DNA of 55,656 nucleotides from Elusimicrobiota bacterium (lineage in GTDB: Bacteria > Elusimicrobiota > Elusimicrobia > UBA1565 > UBA9628): assembly GCA_003151975.1 (NCBI GenBank), contig PLZD01000025.1:99695-155350 (forward strand), written 5' to 3'. The notes below the pieces were generated by a model. That model had not been told where the DNA came from. It saw only the letters and a list, made by a program, of their open reading frames with translations, and ran no database searches. Positions 32,411 through 40,300 of this stretch are shown piece after piece; position 1 is the first letter of the stretch, and each line of letters opens with the position of its first letter. Both the position numbers and the translations under genes were made by a program.

Positions 32411-33175
32411 CGCGGCGGCGATGTCGGCGGAGTAGGCGGCCCGCGTGACCGAGAACCGACTCGATACGCGTTTCTGAAACGCGTCTTGGAATATCCGGTC
32501 CTTGAAAAGAGTCCCGTGGCAAACGAGAGGTGTTTTCCCGGCGAGGCGCAGATCTCCGCGGACGCGGAGAGCGCAATCGGCGAGGTGAGATGCTCCGCGC
32601 GCGACGATCGCGCTGGCCGCCGAGTTCTTGCGCGCGAGGCGGAGGACTGTCGGAGCGAGTCCCGCGATCGCGCGGATCGGTTTGGGCTCGTGCGCGAGAC
32701 GCAAGGCCAGCGACTCGGGGAAATATTTCGCGAGCCGCGGCTCGCGCAGCGCCTCGCGGCCGAGCCAGAAGCCGGACCCCTCGTCGCCAAGATACGCGCC
32801 GAGTCCCCCCGCCCGCGCGGATTTTCCCCGCGCGCTTCGGCCGTAAGCGATCGAGCCGGTGCCCGCGATGACGAGCACGCCCGGCCCGCCGCCGAAGGCC
32901 GCTTCATGAGCGAGTTCCACATCGGAGATCACGCGCACGCGCTTGGAAAGGGTCTTAAGCGAGAGAGCGAGCGCGCGCCGGTCGGCGGCGTTCCAAACGC
33001 CCGTGGGTCCCACGGTCAGACGGTCGAGGCGCCCGAATTTAAGCTTCCTGAGTTCAGGCGCGAGCGCCGTCCAGCGCACGGCCGGGATCCTCCAGCGCCG
33101 TTTGATCTTGCCGTCCTCGGCGAGCGCGGCGCGCAACCAGGTCGCGCCGAGGTCGACGCCCAAGCTGCGGTTCAA
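32402..33175 (-). CDS. BadF/BadG-type sugar kinase (N-acetylglucosamine-kinase-like)
   Basis: The start is taken as the TTG at 33175, which overlaps the upstream stop as TTGA; the frame is open further upstream but reads through the lipoprotein gene without protein-like features. The 257-residue product shows the ASKHA ATPase fold: phosphate 1 loop SLGVDLGATWLRAAL (residues 4-18), GPTGVWN, phosphate 2/adenosine region VLVIAGTGSIAYGRS (about 104-118), then GGLGAYLGDEGSGFWLGREAL. This fits the BadF/BadG/BcrA/BcrD group, which here most resembles glucosamine or N-acetylglucosamine kinases rather than benzoyl-CoA reductase activators, since no cluster cysteines are seen. It sits in a sugar-phosphate operon. 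Confidence 0.85.
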   Translation of the reverse strand: MNRSLGVDLGATWLRAALAEDGKIKRRWRIPAVRWTALAPELRKLKFGRLDRLTVGPTGVWNAADRRALALSLKTLSKRVRVISDVELAHEAAFGGGPGVLVIAGTGSIAYGRSARGKSARAGGLGAYLGDEGSGFWLGREALREPRLAKYFPESLALRLAHEPKPIRAIAGLAPTVLRLARKNSAASAIVARGASHLADCALRVRGDLRLAGKTPLVCHGTLFKDRIFQDAFQKRVSSRFSVTRAAYSADIAAAKK

Positions 33176-33834
33176 GGCGAGCCTTGCTTGTAGAGCTTGG
33201 ACGGAGCAGGTTCGGTCGAGAGATCGTTGAGCGACTGGTCGAGCGCCGCCGTCCACTCGACGGCGTTGGTCCGGTAGACGGTCGGCGCGTCGGGGTCCAT
33301 CATCTCGTGGATCGTGGACTCGGTGAGCTGCCGCCGCGCGTCGAGGCTGTCGTCGAGCCAGACGGACATCTCAGGCTCGTGGCCGGGCAGAGCGGCCTTA
33401 ACCCGCACTTCCACAACGCCGAGCGGGACGATCTTCGTCGGCTTGACCGTGATGGCCAGCTTGCGCAGGATGCTGCGCGGGAAGGCCGTCGATATCGTGC
33501 GCCCGTCGATTTCCACCTTGATCCTCTCTTCTTGTTTACCGAAGACGCTGCGCGTGGGCGTCAGGTGATAGGTATCGGGCTCGACCTGATAGAGCAGAGG
33601 CTGGCCCGGGCGGATTTTCAGGCGGTAGGTTTCCCCGTTGCCGCGGTCTCCCTGCCCTTCGAAATTGATCCACATCTGCCCGTTGCGCGTTTCCCCCGAC
33701 GGCAGGATGAAGCGTCCGCCGATGATGATCGAGGAGAGGCCGGATTCGGGATGGTGGCCCAAGGACGGGGAGGTGCCGGCGCAGCCCGCCGCCAGCAGAC
33801 AAAACACGATCGACGCCGCGCCGCTCCTCAACAC
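33172..33834 (-). CDS. Predicted lipoprotein of unknown function
   Basis: The start is a GTG at 33834, six bases after a strong -10 box. The 220-residue protein has a lipoprotein signal (FCLLAAGC, Cys at about residue 18), then a beta-rich region with an IIIGGRFILPSGE stretch and a second half with VRVKAALPGHEPEMSVWLDDS. The likely fate is a membrane-anchored periplasmic lipoprotein. I recognise no family. Its stop overlaps the TTG of the kinase gene, so it leads the operon lipoprotein-kinase and probably on to rpiB, tal-pgi and kdsC. Confidence 0.8.
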   Translation of the reverse strand: MLRSGAASIVFCLLAAGCAGTSPSLGHHPESGLSSIIIGGRFILPSGETRNGQMWINFEGQGDRGNGETYRLKIRPGQPLLYQVEPDTYHLTPTRSVFGKQEERIKVEIDGRTISTAFPRSILRKLAITVKPTKIVPLGVVEVRVKAALPGHEPEMSVWLDDSLDARRQLTESTIHEMMDPDAPTVYRTNAVEWTAALDQSLNDLSTEPAPSKLYKQGSP

Positions 33835-33840
33835 GGCCTC

Positions 33841-33869
33841 ATCATAACCAATCGCTGTTACGGAATCAA
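33841..33869 (-). promoter_or_regulatory. Strong leaderless promoter for the lipoprotein/kinase operon
   Basis: TTGATT (33864-33869), 17 bases, TATGAT (33841-33846), then six bases to the GTG at 33834. GTAACA lies two bases after the -35, in the same register as the dyad in the kelch-gene promoter. Confidence 0.65.
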
Positions 33870-33885
33870 TGCGCCGGGCGCGGGC

Positions 33886-35943
33886 TCAATACTTGAGCGA
33901 GGAGAGCTCGACGCCGCGGAAATACGCCTTGATGATCTCCTCGTAGGACTCGCCGGCCTCGGCGCGGCCCATCGCTCCCGACTGGCAGAGGCCGACGCCG
34001 TGGCCCCAGCCCCCACCGTGAAATATCATCCGTTCGGGTTGACCCTTGGCGTCGTACTCGATCTCGGTCATGAAAAGGGTGCTGCGCAGCGAGCCCAAGC
34101 CCAGCAGGCTGCGGATCTGGATCTCCGAGTCCATCTTGACCTTCTTGCGGGAGCCTACGATCATCATCGCGTTGACGTTGCCGGCCGACGAGCGCCGGAG
34201 AACCTTGAGCGCCTTGAGCTTGCCGATCTTGAACTTTTTGTCGAGCTTCTCCTCGAGGTCCCGGATCGCGACGACGCGGTTCCAGCGGAAATGGGACGGA
34301 TGGACGTCGTTGGAGGGTTTGCAGAACGCGGGCGGCGTGCCCAAGAGCCATTGCCTGAGCTCCCAGGGCGAGGAAGGCCGCGCTCCCAGCGCGAAGCCGT
34401 CGGCCACGCCCGTCCAGTAGGGCACGTCGCCCCAACCCGTGACGTCTTTGCCGCTCTGCGTGAAGCCGCCGCAGTTGGAGGAATAGATGACTTGCGCGGG
34501 CTTCCCTTTATAGGTCACGACCTTGCCCCGCGTCAGGTCCACGACCTCGCGCGAGCGCGCGCTCTCGGAGCGCACTCCCCCGTAAACCTGGCAATGGTCG
34601 CCGTCGCAGAGGTCGTAGCCGTCCTTCTTGTGGCGCCTTGTCAGCAGCTTGATGTAAAGCGCGTGCGTGCGGGCCATGACGGCTTGGGCTTTGAGCGCCT
34701 CGATGGGCGACTTGATGGGCATCTCGGAGGAAACGACGCCGTGCACGTAGTTCTCGAGATCCACGACGTTGACGAGACGCAGGTTCCCCTTGGACAGCGC
34801 GATCTCGAGCTGGCCGCGCAGGGTGCGGCCGGCCGTGGAAAAACCGGCGCCGGGGACGTCGTCGAGCGTGATCACCGCTTTGCCGGGGTTCTTCGGCCGT
34901 ATGAGGACGCCGGAGCTTTTCACGCTGACGATCTTGCCCTCGGCGTCGGCGATGATGAGCTGGCTCTTCCTTTTGATCTTGCGCACCCGCGCCGTCCAGT
35001 GGTCGCCGGCGTCGCCGTCGCCGAGCCTGCGGCCGGTTCCGGCGTCGTCGAGCTCGAAATCCTCCGTCACCTTGAAGGACGCCGTCAGCCGCGGGCGCGG
35101 CTTTCCCGCCTCGTTGCTCCCAATCCCGATGCGAAGGATCGGGACGTTCTTTCCCGGGGGCGGCGACTCGACGACGTAAGGGATCGGCTTGTGCAGGCCG
35201 GAGGGGCGCAGCTCCGAGGGAGAGCGCGAGAGCATCGGTTGAACGCGGTCGACGAGCAGCTGGATGCGCTTGCTGTGGGGCTCGGCGTCGAGCTCCTTCG
35301 AGAACTGCTTCCAGGCGCCGTTGTAGTCGCGTTGGCGCAGCAGCACGCGGCCCAGTGCCTCGCGTCCTTCCACGAAATACGAGTCCTCGATGACGGCGCG
35401 CTTGTAGGCTTCGGCGGCGGAGCCGTCGTCGGCGAGCTTCTCGAATGCCTGTCCTTCGTAGAAAGGAATCAGGCCCATCAGGGGCGCGGCTTGCGAGGCT
35501 TTATCTAGAAAGGAGACGGCTTCCTGCAGGCGCCCAAGGTCTATCGCCGCGCGAGCCGCGCCCAGCAGGGCGGCGACGTTGTCGGGCTGGCGGCGCAGCG
35601 CGTGCTCGAAGGTCTCCGAGGCCTCCGCGGTCTTCCGGCTGCGCCATTGCGCCCAACCCAGCGCGCTCATGACGTTCGGATCGACGGTGAGCGCCGAGGC
35701 GCGCGCGTACCAGCGCACGGCCTCCTTAAGCTGGCCGCTCTCCTCGAGGACCTGGGCGCCGTTGAGCCAAGCAAGCATGGTCGAGGAGCTTTTCTTCACG
35801 GCTTGGCCGTAGGCGTCGACGGCCTTCGCATAGTCCCCTGAGAAATAGAGCGCGTTGCCCCGCGCCACGAGGGCGTGGACATTAGTCTCCGGAGCGGCGC
35901 GCACGGTCGCGGCCAGGAGCGTCTGCAGCAGTAGGATCAGCAT
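33886..35943 (-). CDS. TPR-SpoIID/LytB-domain exported protein
   Basis: The 685-residue protein has a signal peptide (LILLLQTLLAATVRA), then about five TPR repeats (25-230), a linker and beta region (230-370), and a SpoIID/LytB domain (about 385-680). Family motifs are NVVDLENYVHGVVSSEMP with the Glu corresponding to the SpoIID catalytic residue, IEALKAQAVMARTHAL, SSNCGGFTQ, and the C-terminal GGGWGHGVGLCQSGA. SpoIID cleaves denuded peptidoglycan glycan strands; LytB members enhance amidases. In a non-sporulating diderm this is presumably a periplasmic peptidoglycan-remodelling enzyme with TPRs for partner binding. It follows the PorV-TPR gene by 39 bases and could open the wall for the giant exported protein (inference). 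Confidence 0.93.
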   Translation of the reverse strand: MLILLLQTLLAATVRAAPETNVHALVARGNALYFSGDYAKAVDAYGQAVKKSSSTMLAWLNGAQVLEESGQLKEAVRWYARASALTVDPNVMSALGWAQWRSRKTAEASETFEHALRRQPDNVAALLGAARAAIDLGRLQEAVSFLDKASQAAPLMGLIPFYEGQAFEKLADDGSAAEAYKRAVIEDSYFVEGREALGRVLLRQRDYNGAWKQFSKELDAEPHSKRIQLLVDRVQPMLSRSPSELRPSGLHKPIPYVVESPPPGKNVPILRIGIGSNEAGKPRPRLTASFKVTEDFELDDAGTGRRLGDGDAGDHWTARVRKIKRKSQLIIADAEGKIVSVKSSGVLIRPKNPGKAVITLDDVPGAGFSTAGRTLRGQLEIALSKGNLRLVNVVDLENYVHGVVSSEMPIKSPIEALKAQAVMARTHALYIKLLTRRHKKDGYDLCDGDHCQVYGGVRSESARSREVVDLTRGKVVTYKGKPAQVIYSSNCGGFTQSGKDVTGWGDVPYWTGVADGFALGARPSSPWELRQWLLGTPPAFCKPSNDVHPSHFRWNRVVAIRDLEEKLDKKFKIGKLKALKVLRRSSAGNVNAMMIVGSRKKVKMDSEIQIRSLLGLGSLRSTLFMTEIEYDAKGQPERMIFHGGGWGHGVGLCQSGAMGRAEAGESYEEIIKAYFRGVELSSLKY

Positions 35944-35954
35944 GAGGGGCTACG

Positions 35955-35973
35955 GCGCAGACATTCTACAAAA
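35955..35973 (-). promoter_or_regulatory. Second copy of the 19-base element, before the SpoIID gene
   Basis: TTTTGTAGAATGTCTGCGC differs by one base from 18855-18873. TAGAAT (35963-35968) is a possible -10 box, giving a leader of about 12 bases to the ATG at 35943. No clear -35 is visible. Confidence 0.45.
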
Positions 35974-35982
35974 CGGATGGGC

Positions 35983-37359
35983 CTAGCGGCTCTTGGCGCC
36001 GCGCAGAGTCTCCAACTCTCGCTCCACGTAGCGGCGCGTCTTCTCGCGCGGATGCGCCTCGAGGGCCTTCTCGAAGACCTGCTTGGCGTAAGCCGGGTTG
36101 CCCTCGCGGAGCAGGCACATGCCCAAGCCCGTGTAGGCGTCAGCCACGACGGGCTCGTTGAGCCCCAGCGACATCGCGAGCTTGAGGCCATCGGAATAAT
36201 ACTCGTGCGCCTGGGGCACGTCCTTTTTGAGCCAAGCGATGTAGCCCATCTCCTCGTAGTAGTAGACCATGCGCTGGTCGTTCTCGTTGAGCATGTCGGC
36301 GCCGAGCTGGAGCTCCTTCTTGGCGAGCAGGTAATAGCCCGCCTTGCGGTGTTCCTCGGCGAGCGCGAAGTGCGCCTCGGGAGTGTTCTCGTCGGCCCTC
36401 TTGATCTTCGGCTTGTCGCGGTTCTCGCGATATTCCTGGGGCGGCTTGGCGCCCCAGCGCACCGTCGCGCTGATGCTGTTCGTCAGGCCCAGGTCGCCGT
36501 ACGGCACGATCGCGTAGTCGATGGAGAACGCTCCGACGTTCCAGCCGAGGCCCGCCGTGATGCCCAAGCCGGCCGTATTGCGCAGGTTGAAGCCGGCGCG
36601 CAGGGCGATGGTTTTGTTGTAGATGGTCTCCGCGCCGACCGCGAAGAGGTAGCCTTGGCTGCGCTCCTTCATTATGTCGGCGGAAATCGTGTTCTCGGTA
36701 TCGCCGATCGTCATGCCGTAAGCCAGGCCCGCGCGAACGTTGGTGGGCATGCGCTCCTGGTTCTGGGAGAAGCGCACGCTGGGTCCGAGATTTTGCCCGA
36801 CGATGCCTAAGGTCAGGCGCGGGATCACGGCGATCGGATAGAGAAGCCCCGCGTCGAAGGCGTAGCCGTCGGCCGCGACTTTGTCGATGTTCTCGCTGAT
36901 GTACTTCGCTCCGACGCCCAGACTCAGCGTGTCGTAGAAGTTGTGGCCGTAGCCGAGGCCGACGGCCAGGTCGTTGGCGCCGAAGGTCCCGAGGGTCCCG
37001 TTGGGCGAGGAGATCGTCGTGCGGTCGATCTGCCCGTAGCCGACGTAATTGAGGTTGGTGCCGAAGCCTTGGCGCGTCGCGAGGCCCACATACTCATGGT
37101 TGACGCCGCCAAAGTACTGGTTGTGCATGAAGGTGGCCTCGTGCTGAGCGATGCGGCCGAGGCCGGCCGGGTTGTAGTACAGAGCGTTGGCGTCGGTCGC
37201 GAGCGCCGTGTAGGCTCCGCCCATCGCGGTGGGCCGCGCGCCTTCGTCGAGAAACAGGAAGTCGAAGGCGTCGCCGCCGGCGCGGCCCTGCTGGGCGGCG
37301 CAGGGAAGCGCCGCCGCAGAGAGGAGCGCGAAGGCCAGCGTTAGTTTCAGGGTCTTCAT
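35983..37359 (-). CDS. PorV/PorQ-family barrel protein with C-terminal TPR domain, coupled to the 6054-residue giant
   Basis: The 458-residue protein has a signal peptide (ALLSAAALPCAAQ-Q) and the PorV/PorQ signature GARPTAMGGAYTAL...DANALYYNPAGLG (about 40-67), then a beta-barrel region to about residue 310. The rest (about 325-455) is helical TPR-like repeats (HFALAEEHRKAGYYLLAKKELQLG, then VADAYTGLGMCLLREGNPAYAKQVFEKAL), absent from the other PorV-like protein at 20.5 kb. Its ATG overlaps the stop of the 6054-residue protein (ATGA, 37356-37359). By analogy with type IX secretion I infer a dedicated partner of that giant; the TPR tail would sit in the periplasm and could recruit other components such as the neighbouring TPR-SpoIID protein. 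Confidence 0.88.
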   Translation of the reverse strand: MKTLKLTLAFALLSAAALPCAAQQGRAGGDAFDFLFLDEGARPTAMGGAYTALATDANALYYNPAGLGRIAQHEATFMHNQYFGGVNHEYVGLATRQGFGTNLNYVGYGQIDRTTISSPNGTLGTFGANDLAVGLGYGHNFYDTLSLGVGAKYISENIDKVAADGYAFDAGLLYPIAVIPRLTLGIVGQNLGPSVRFSQNQERMPTNVRAGLAYGMTIGDTENTISADIMKERSQGYLFAVGAETIYNKTIALRAGFNLRNTAGLGITAGLGWNVGAFSIDYAIVPYGDLGLTNSISATVRWGAKPPQEYRENRDKPKIKRADENTPEAHFALAEEHRKAGYYLLAKKELQLGADMLNENDQRMVYYYEEMGYIAWLKKDVPQAHEYYSDGLKLAMSLGLNEPVVADAYTGLGMCLLREGNPAYAKQVFEKALEAHPREKTRRYVERELETLRGAKSR

Positions 37360-40300
37360 CTGAGAATGGCCACCTTCCTAGTCGCGGTCATGGTCCCTTG
37401 GCTGGTGATGACGACGAAATAGATGCCCGACGCGACGTCCTTGCCCATGTCGTTCTTCGCGTCCCATTGAACTTTGCCGGCGCCGGCGCCCAGCGAGTTG
37501 AAGTGGGCGACGAGCGAGCCGCTGATCGTGTAGATCTTGATCTGGTAGTCCGCGGGCAGATTGTCGATGATGATGCCCGAGTTGGGATCGGCCGCGTTGA
37601 AGGGCCGTCCCTCGTCGGAGTTGGGGCCGTTGGGCTTGAAGGGATTCGGGTAGATGCGGATGGTGCCGAGGTTGGCCGTCGGCGGAACGCCGAACGCCGA
37701 GAAGAAGCTGAAGTGGGGCGTCAGGCCGAACACCAGTTCGTTGACCGTATCGAGCGTCGTGGCCGCGTCCTGCTGCCAGTTGCCGCTGACGGCGTTGTAG
37801 CTGAAGACCTTGAGCTGGGATACCGGCACGCCCGTTGCGCCGACGGTGCCGTTCTTGTTCGGGTCCTGGTAGCTGAACGAGATCGAGCCGAGCTGACCGC
37901 CCGAGAGCATTGTCTGTCCGTTGCCCAGGAGGATCGAGACGCCGAGATTGGGCACTCCGACTCCGCCGGGAGGCGGCGCGGGAGGCCCGGGATTGGGGAC
38001 GACCGTGATCGTCGTCGAAGAGGTCGACAGCGCGCCCGCCGGGATCACGATGTTGGCGATCATCGAAGACGCCCCGTCGCCGGCCGTCACCGTATTGTCG
38101 ACGGAATTGCTGATCACCTGCCGCCTCTGGATCATCCCCCCTCCCAGGCTGATCTCGTTGACGTCCCACGCGACGGGGTCGGCGACGATCGTGATGCTGC
38201 CCAGGGCCGTATCGGTCGCGCCGGAGACGTCGTAGGCGATCGTGCGCAGGTCGTAGTTGGTCGCGGGCTGCGAGGTCAGGTCCCAGTGCACGAAGAACGG
38301 CGGCGCCAGCGACGGGTTCGGGTGCGCACCCTCGGCGGCCGGCACGAGATGCCAGACGGTGTCGGTCGTGGCCTTGTACTCGAAGAGCACCTGCGAGGTC
38401 TGCGCGGCGGTGCCGGACGTCAAATGGGCGTAGAGCGTCACGCGGTTGCCGGTGACCCTCGTGCCGGCCACGGGCGATTCCACCGCGGCGCTCACCGCCG
38501 AGAGCGTCGCCGTCGAAGCGGACGTGGCGAGCACGCTCGTGTTCGTCTCAATGATGCCGCAGTGGTTTTCCGCTCGGATCGCGAAACGGTAGGACGCCGT
38601 CGAGGGCAGCACACCGGTCGTGTAGGCGGTGGTGGGCGCCGCGATCGTGGCCAGGGGCGCGCCGTAGTTGACGGCCCCGGTGCCCGCGTCGTAGTAGAGG
38701 AAATATTGACGCACCGGCGAGGGCGAGGGACTCCAGCTCAGCGCGATCTGGTTGCCCGCGAGCGACGCCGCGACGAGCGCGCTGGGCGCCGACGGCGTAG
38801 AGCCCTGCGTGACGAAGGAGACCGTCGCGTCGAACGCCGTCGGCAAGCCGGCGAAGTTGCGGTTGCGCACGCGGTAGTAGTAAGTCGAGCATTCCAGCAG
38901 TGTCGAATCCGTCACGTTGGAGAACGCGCCCGAGAAGGCCGTCGCGTAGGTCACCGAGTCGGTCGAGCGCTGGACCTCGGCTACGGTGGCCGCGGGATTT
39001 TGATTGAGCGCCCAGCTCAGCGTCGCGCTCGTGATTTGAACGTTCGAAATCGCGGATCCCGTCGGCGGGTTCGCGTAGGTGAACGCCGAGCCCAGCGCCG
39101 TGAAGGCGCTCACGTCGGAGCCGTTGACGGCCTGGGTCCGCGCGTAATACGTCGTGTTGGGCGTGAGCGCCGGAGGCAGGCCCCCGGTTCCGAAGAGGGC
39201 CGCGAGGTTGAAGGTGCTCGAGCTAGCGTTGATGGTCCCGAAATTGTCGGTCGAGATCTGCGTCACATAGGTCGTTCCCACTCCGTTGCCGCCGCTGGTC
39301 CAATTGACCGTCATGCTGGACGTGCCGATCGTCGTGAAGCTCGTTCCCGCGACTCCCGGCCCGAGCAGCAAGGTCATCGTCGTCGGCAGGACCGTGTAGG
39401 CGGTGGACTGCCCGTTGTTGCCGATGGCCTTGGCCTGGAAGTAGTAGGTGGTGTTCGAGTTGAGTCCCGCGAATACGGCCGACAGGTTCAGCGTCACGCT
39501 CGAGGAGTTGACGGTGGCGAAATTGTCGGTCGAGATCTGCGCCGCGTAGTAGGTGCCGGCCGCATCATTGCTGGTCCAATTCGCCGTGACCATAGTCGTG
39601 CCGTCGCCGGTGGGCGCGGCCGAGATCGGCGCCGAGACGAGCGTCCAAGTCGAAGGGGCGAAAACGAAAGCCGTGGCCGCTCCGTCGTTGTTGAATGCGA
39701 GGACCTTGAAGTAATAGGTCGCGTTGGACTGCAAGCCCGTGAAGAAGGCGGAGGCGTTGAGCGTCAGGGAGGACGCGTTGACCGTCGCGAAATTATCCGT
39801 GGAAACTTGCGCGAGGTAATTCGTCCAGGCGGGATCGCCGTTGGCCCCCCAACTGATCGAGACCGACGAGAAATCGACTTGGGCCAGCGCCGGCGAGAGG
39901 GGCGCGTTGGCCAACGTAGAAGTCGCGGTGAGATTCGTGAAAGCGGTCCAGGTCGATGTATTGATGTTGAACGCCGCGGCTTGCGCGTAATACGTCGTGT
40001 TCGTGCCCAGCCCCGCGAACGCGGCGAATAAATTATAAGTCTGAGACGACATCACGATCGGATTGAGGCTCGCCATCGTCGAGATCTGCGCGTAGTACGT
40101 GGTTCCCGACGGATTGCCGTTGGCGGTCCAGTTGATCGTGAAGGAGTTGGCCAGGATCGCGGTGAAGACCGGCGCGGCGAGTCCCGGCGAGGCGGTCGGC
40201 GTGGCGGTCGAACCGTAAATTACGAAGGCTGTCGCCGTCCCCCCGCCGTTGACGGCCTGGACCCTGGCGAAATAAACGGAGTCGGCGGCCAACCCCGCGA

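Noticed and set aside
31888-32922. A longer RpiB of 344 residues
   Set aside because: The extension reads through the kinase gene in another frame and is Arg/Ser-rich; the canonical MKIALGADHAG start is at 32346.
37398-40031. An 877-codon open frame on the plus strand opposite the giant gene
   Set aside because: It is antisense to a convincing FN3/C-terminal-domain coding sequence, is Arg/Gly/Asp-rich with no domain pattern, and long antisense frames are expected in GC-rich repeats. The similar frames at 43374-44732, 49122-50681, 46327-47868 and 24127-26334 were rejected for the same reason.
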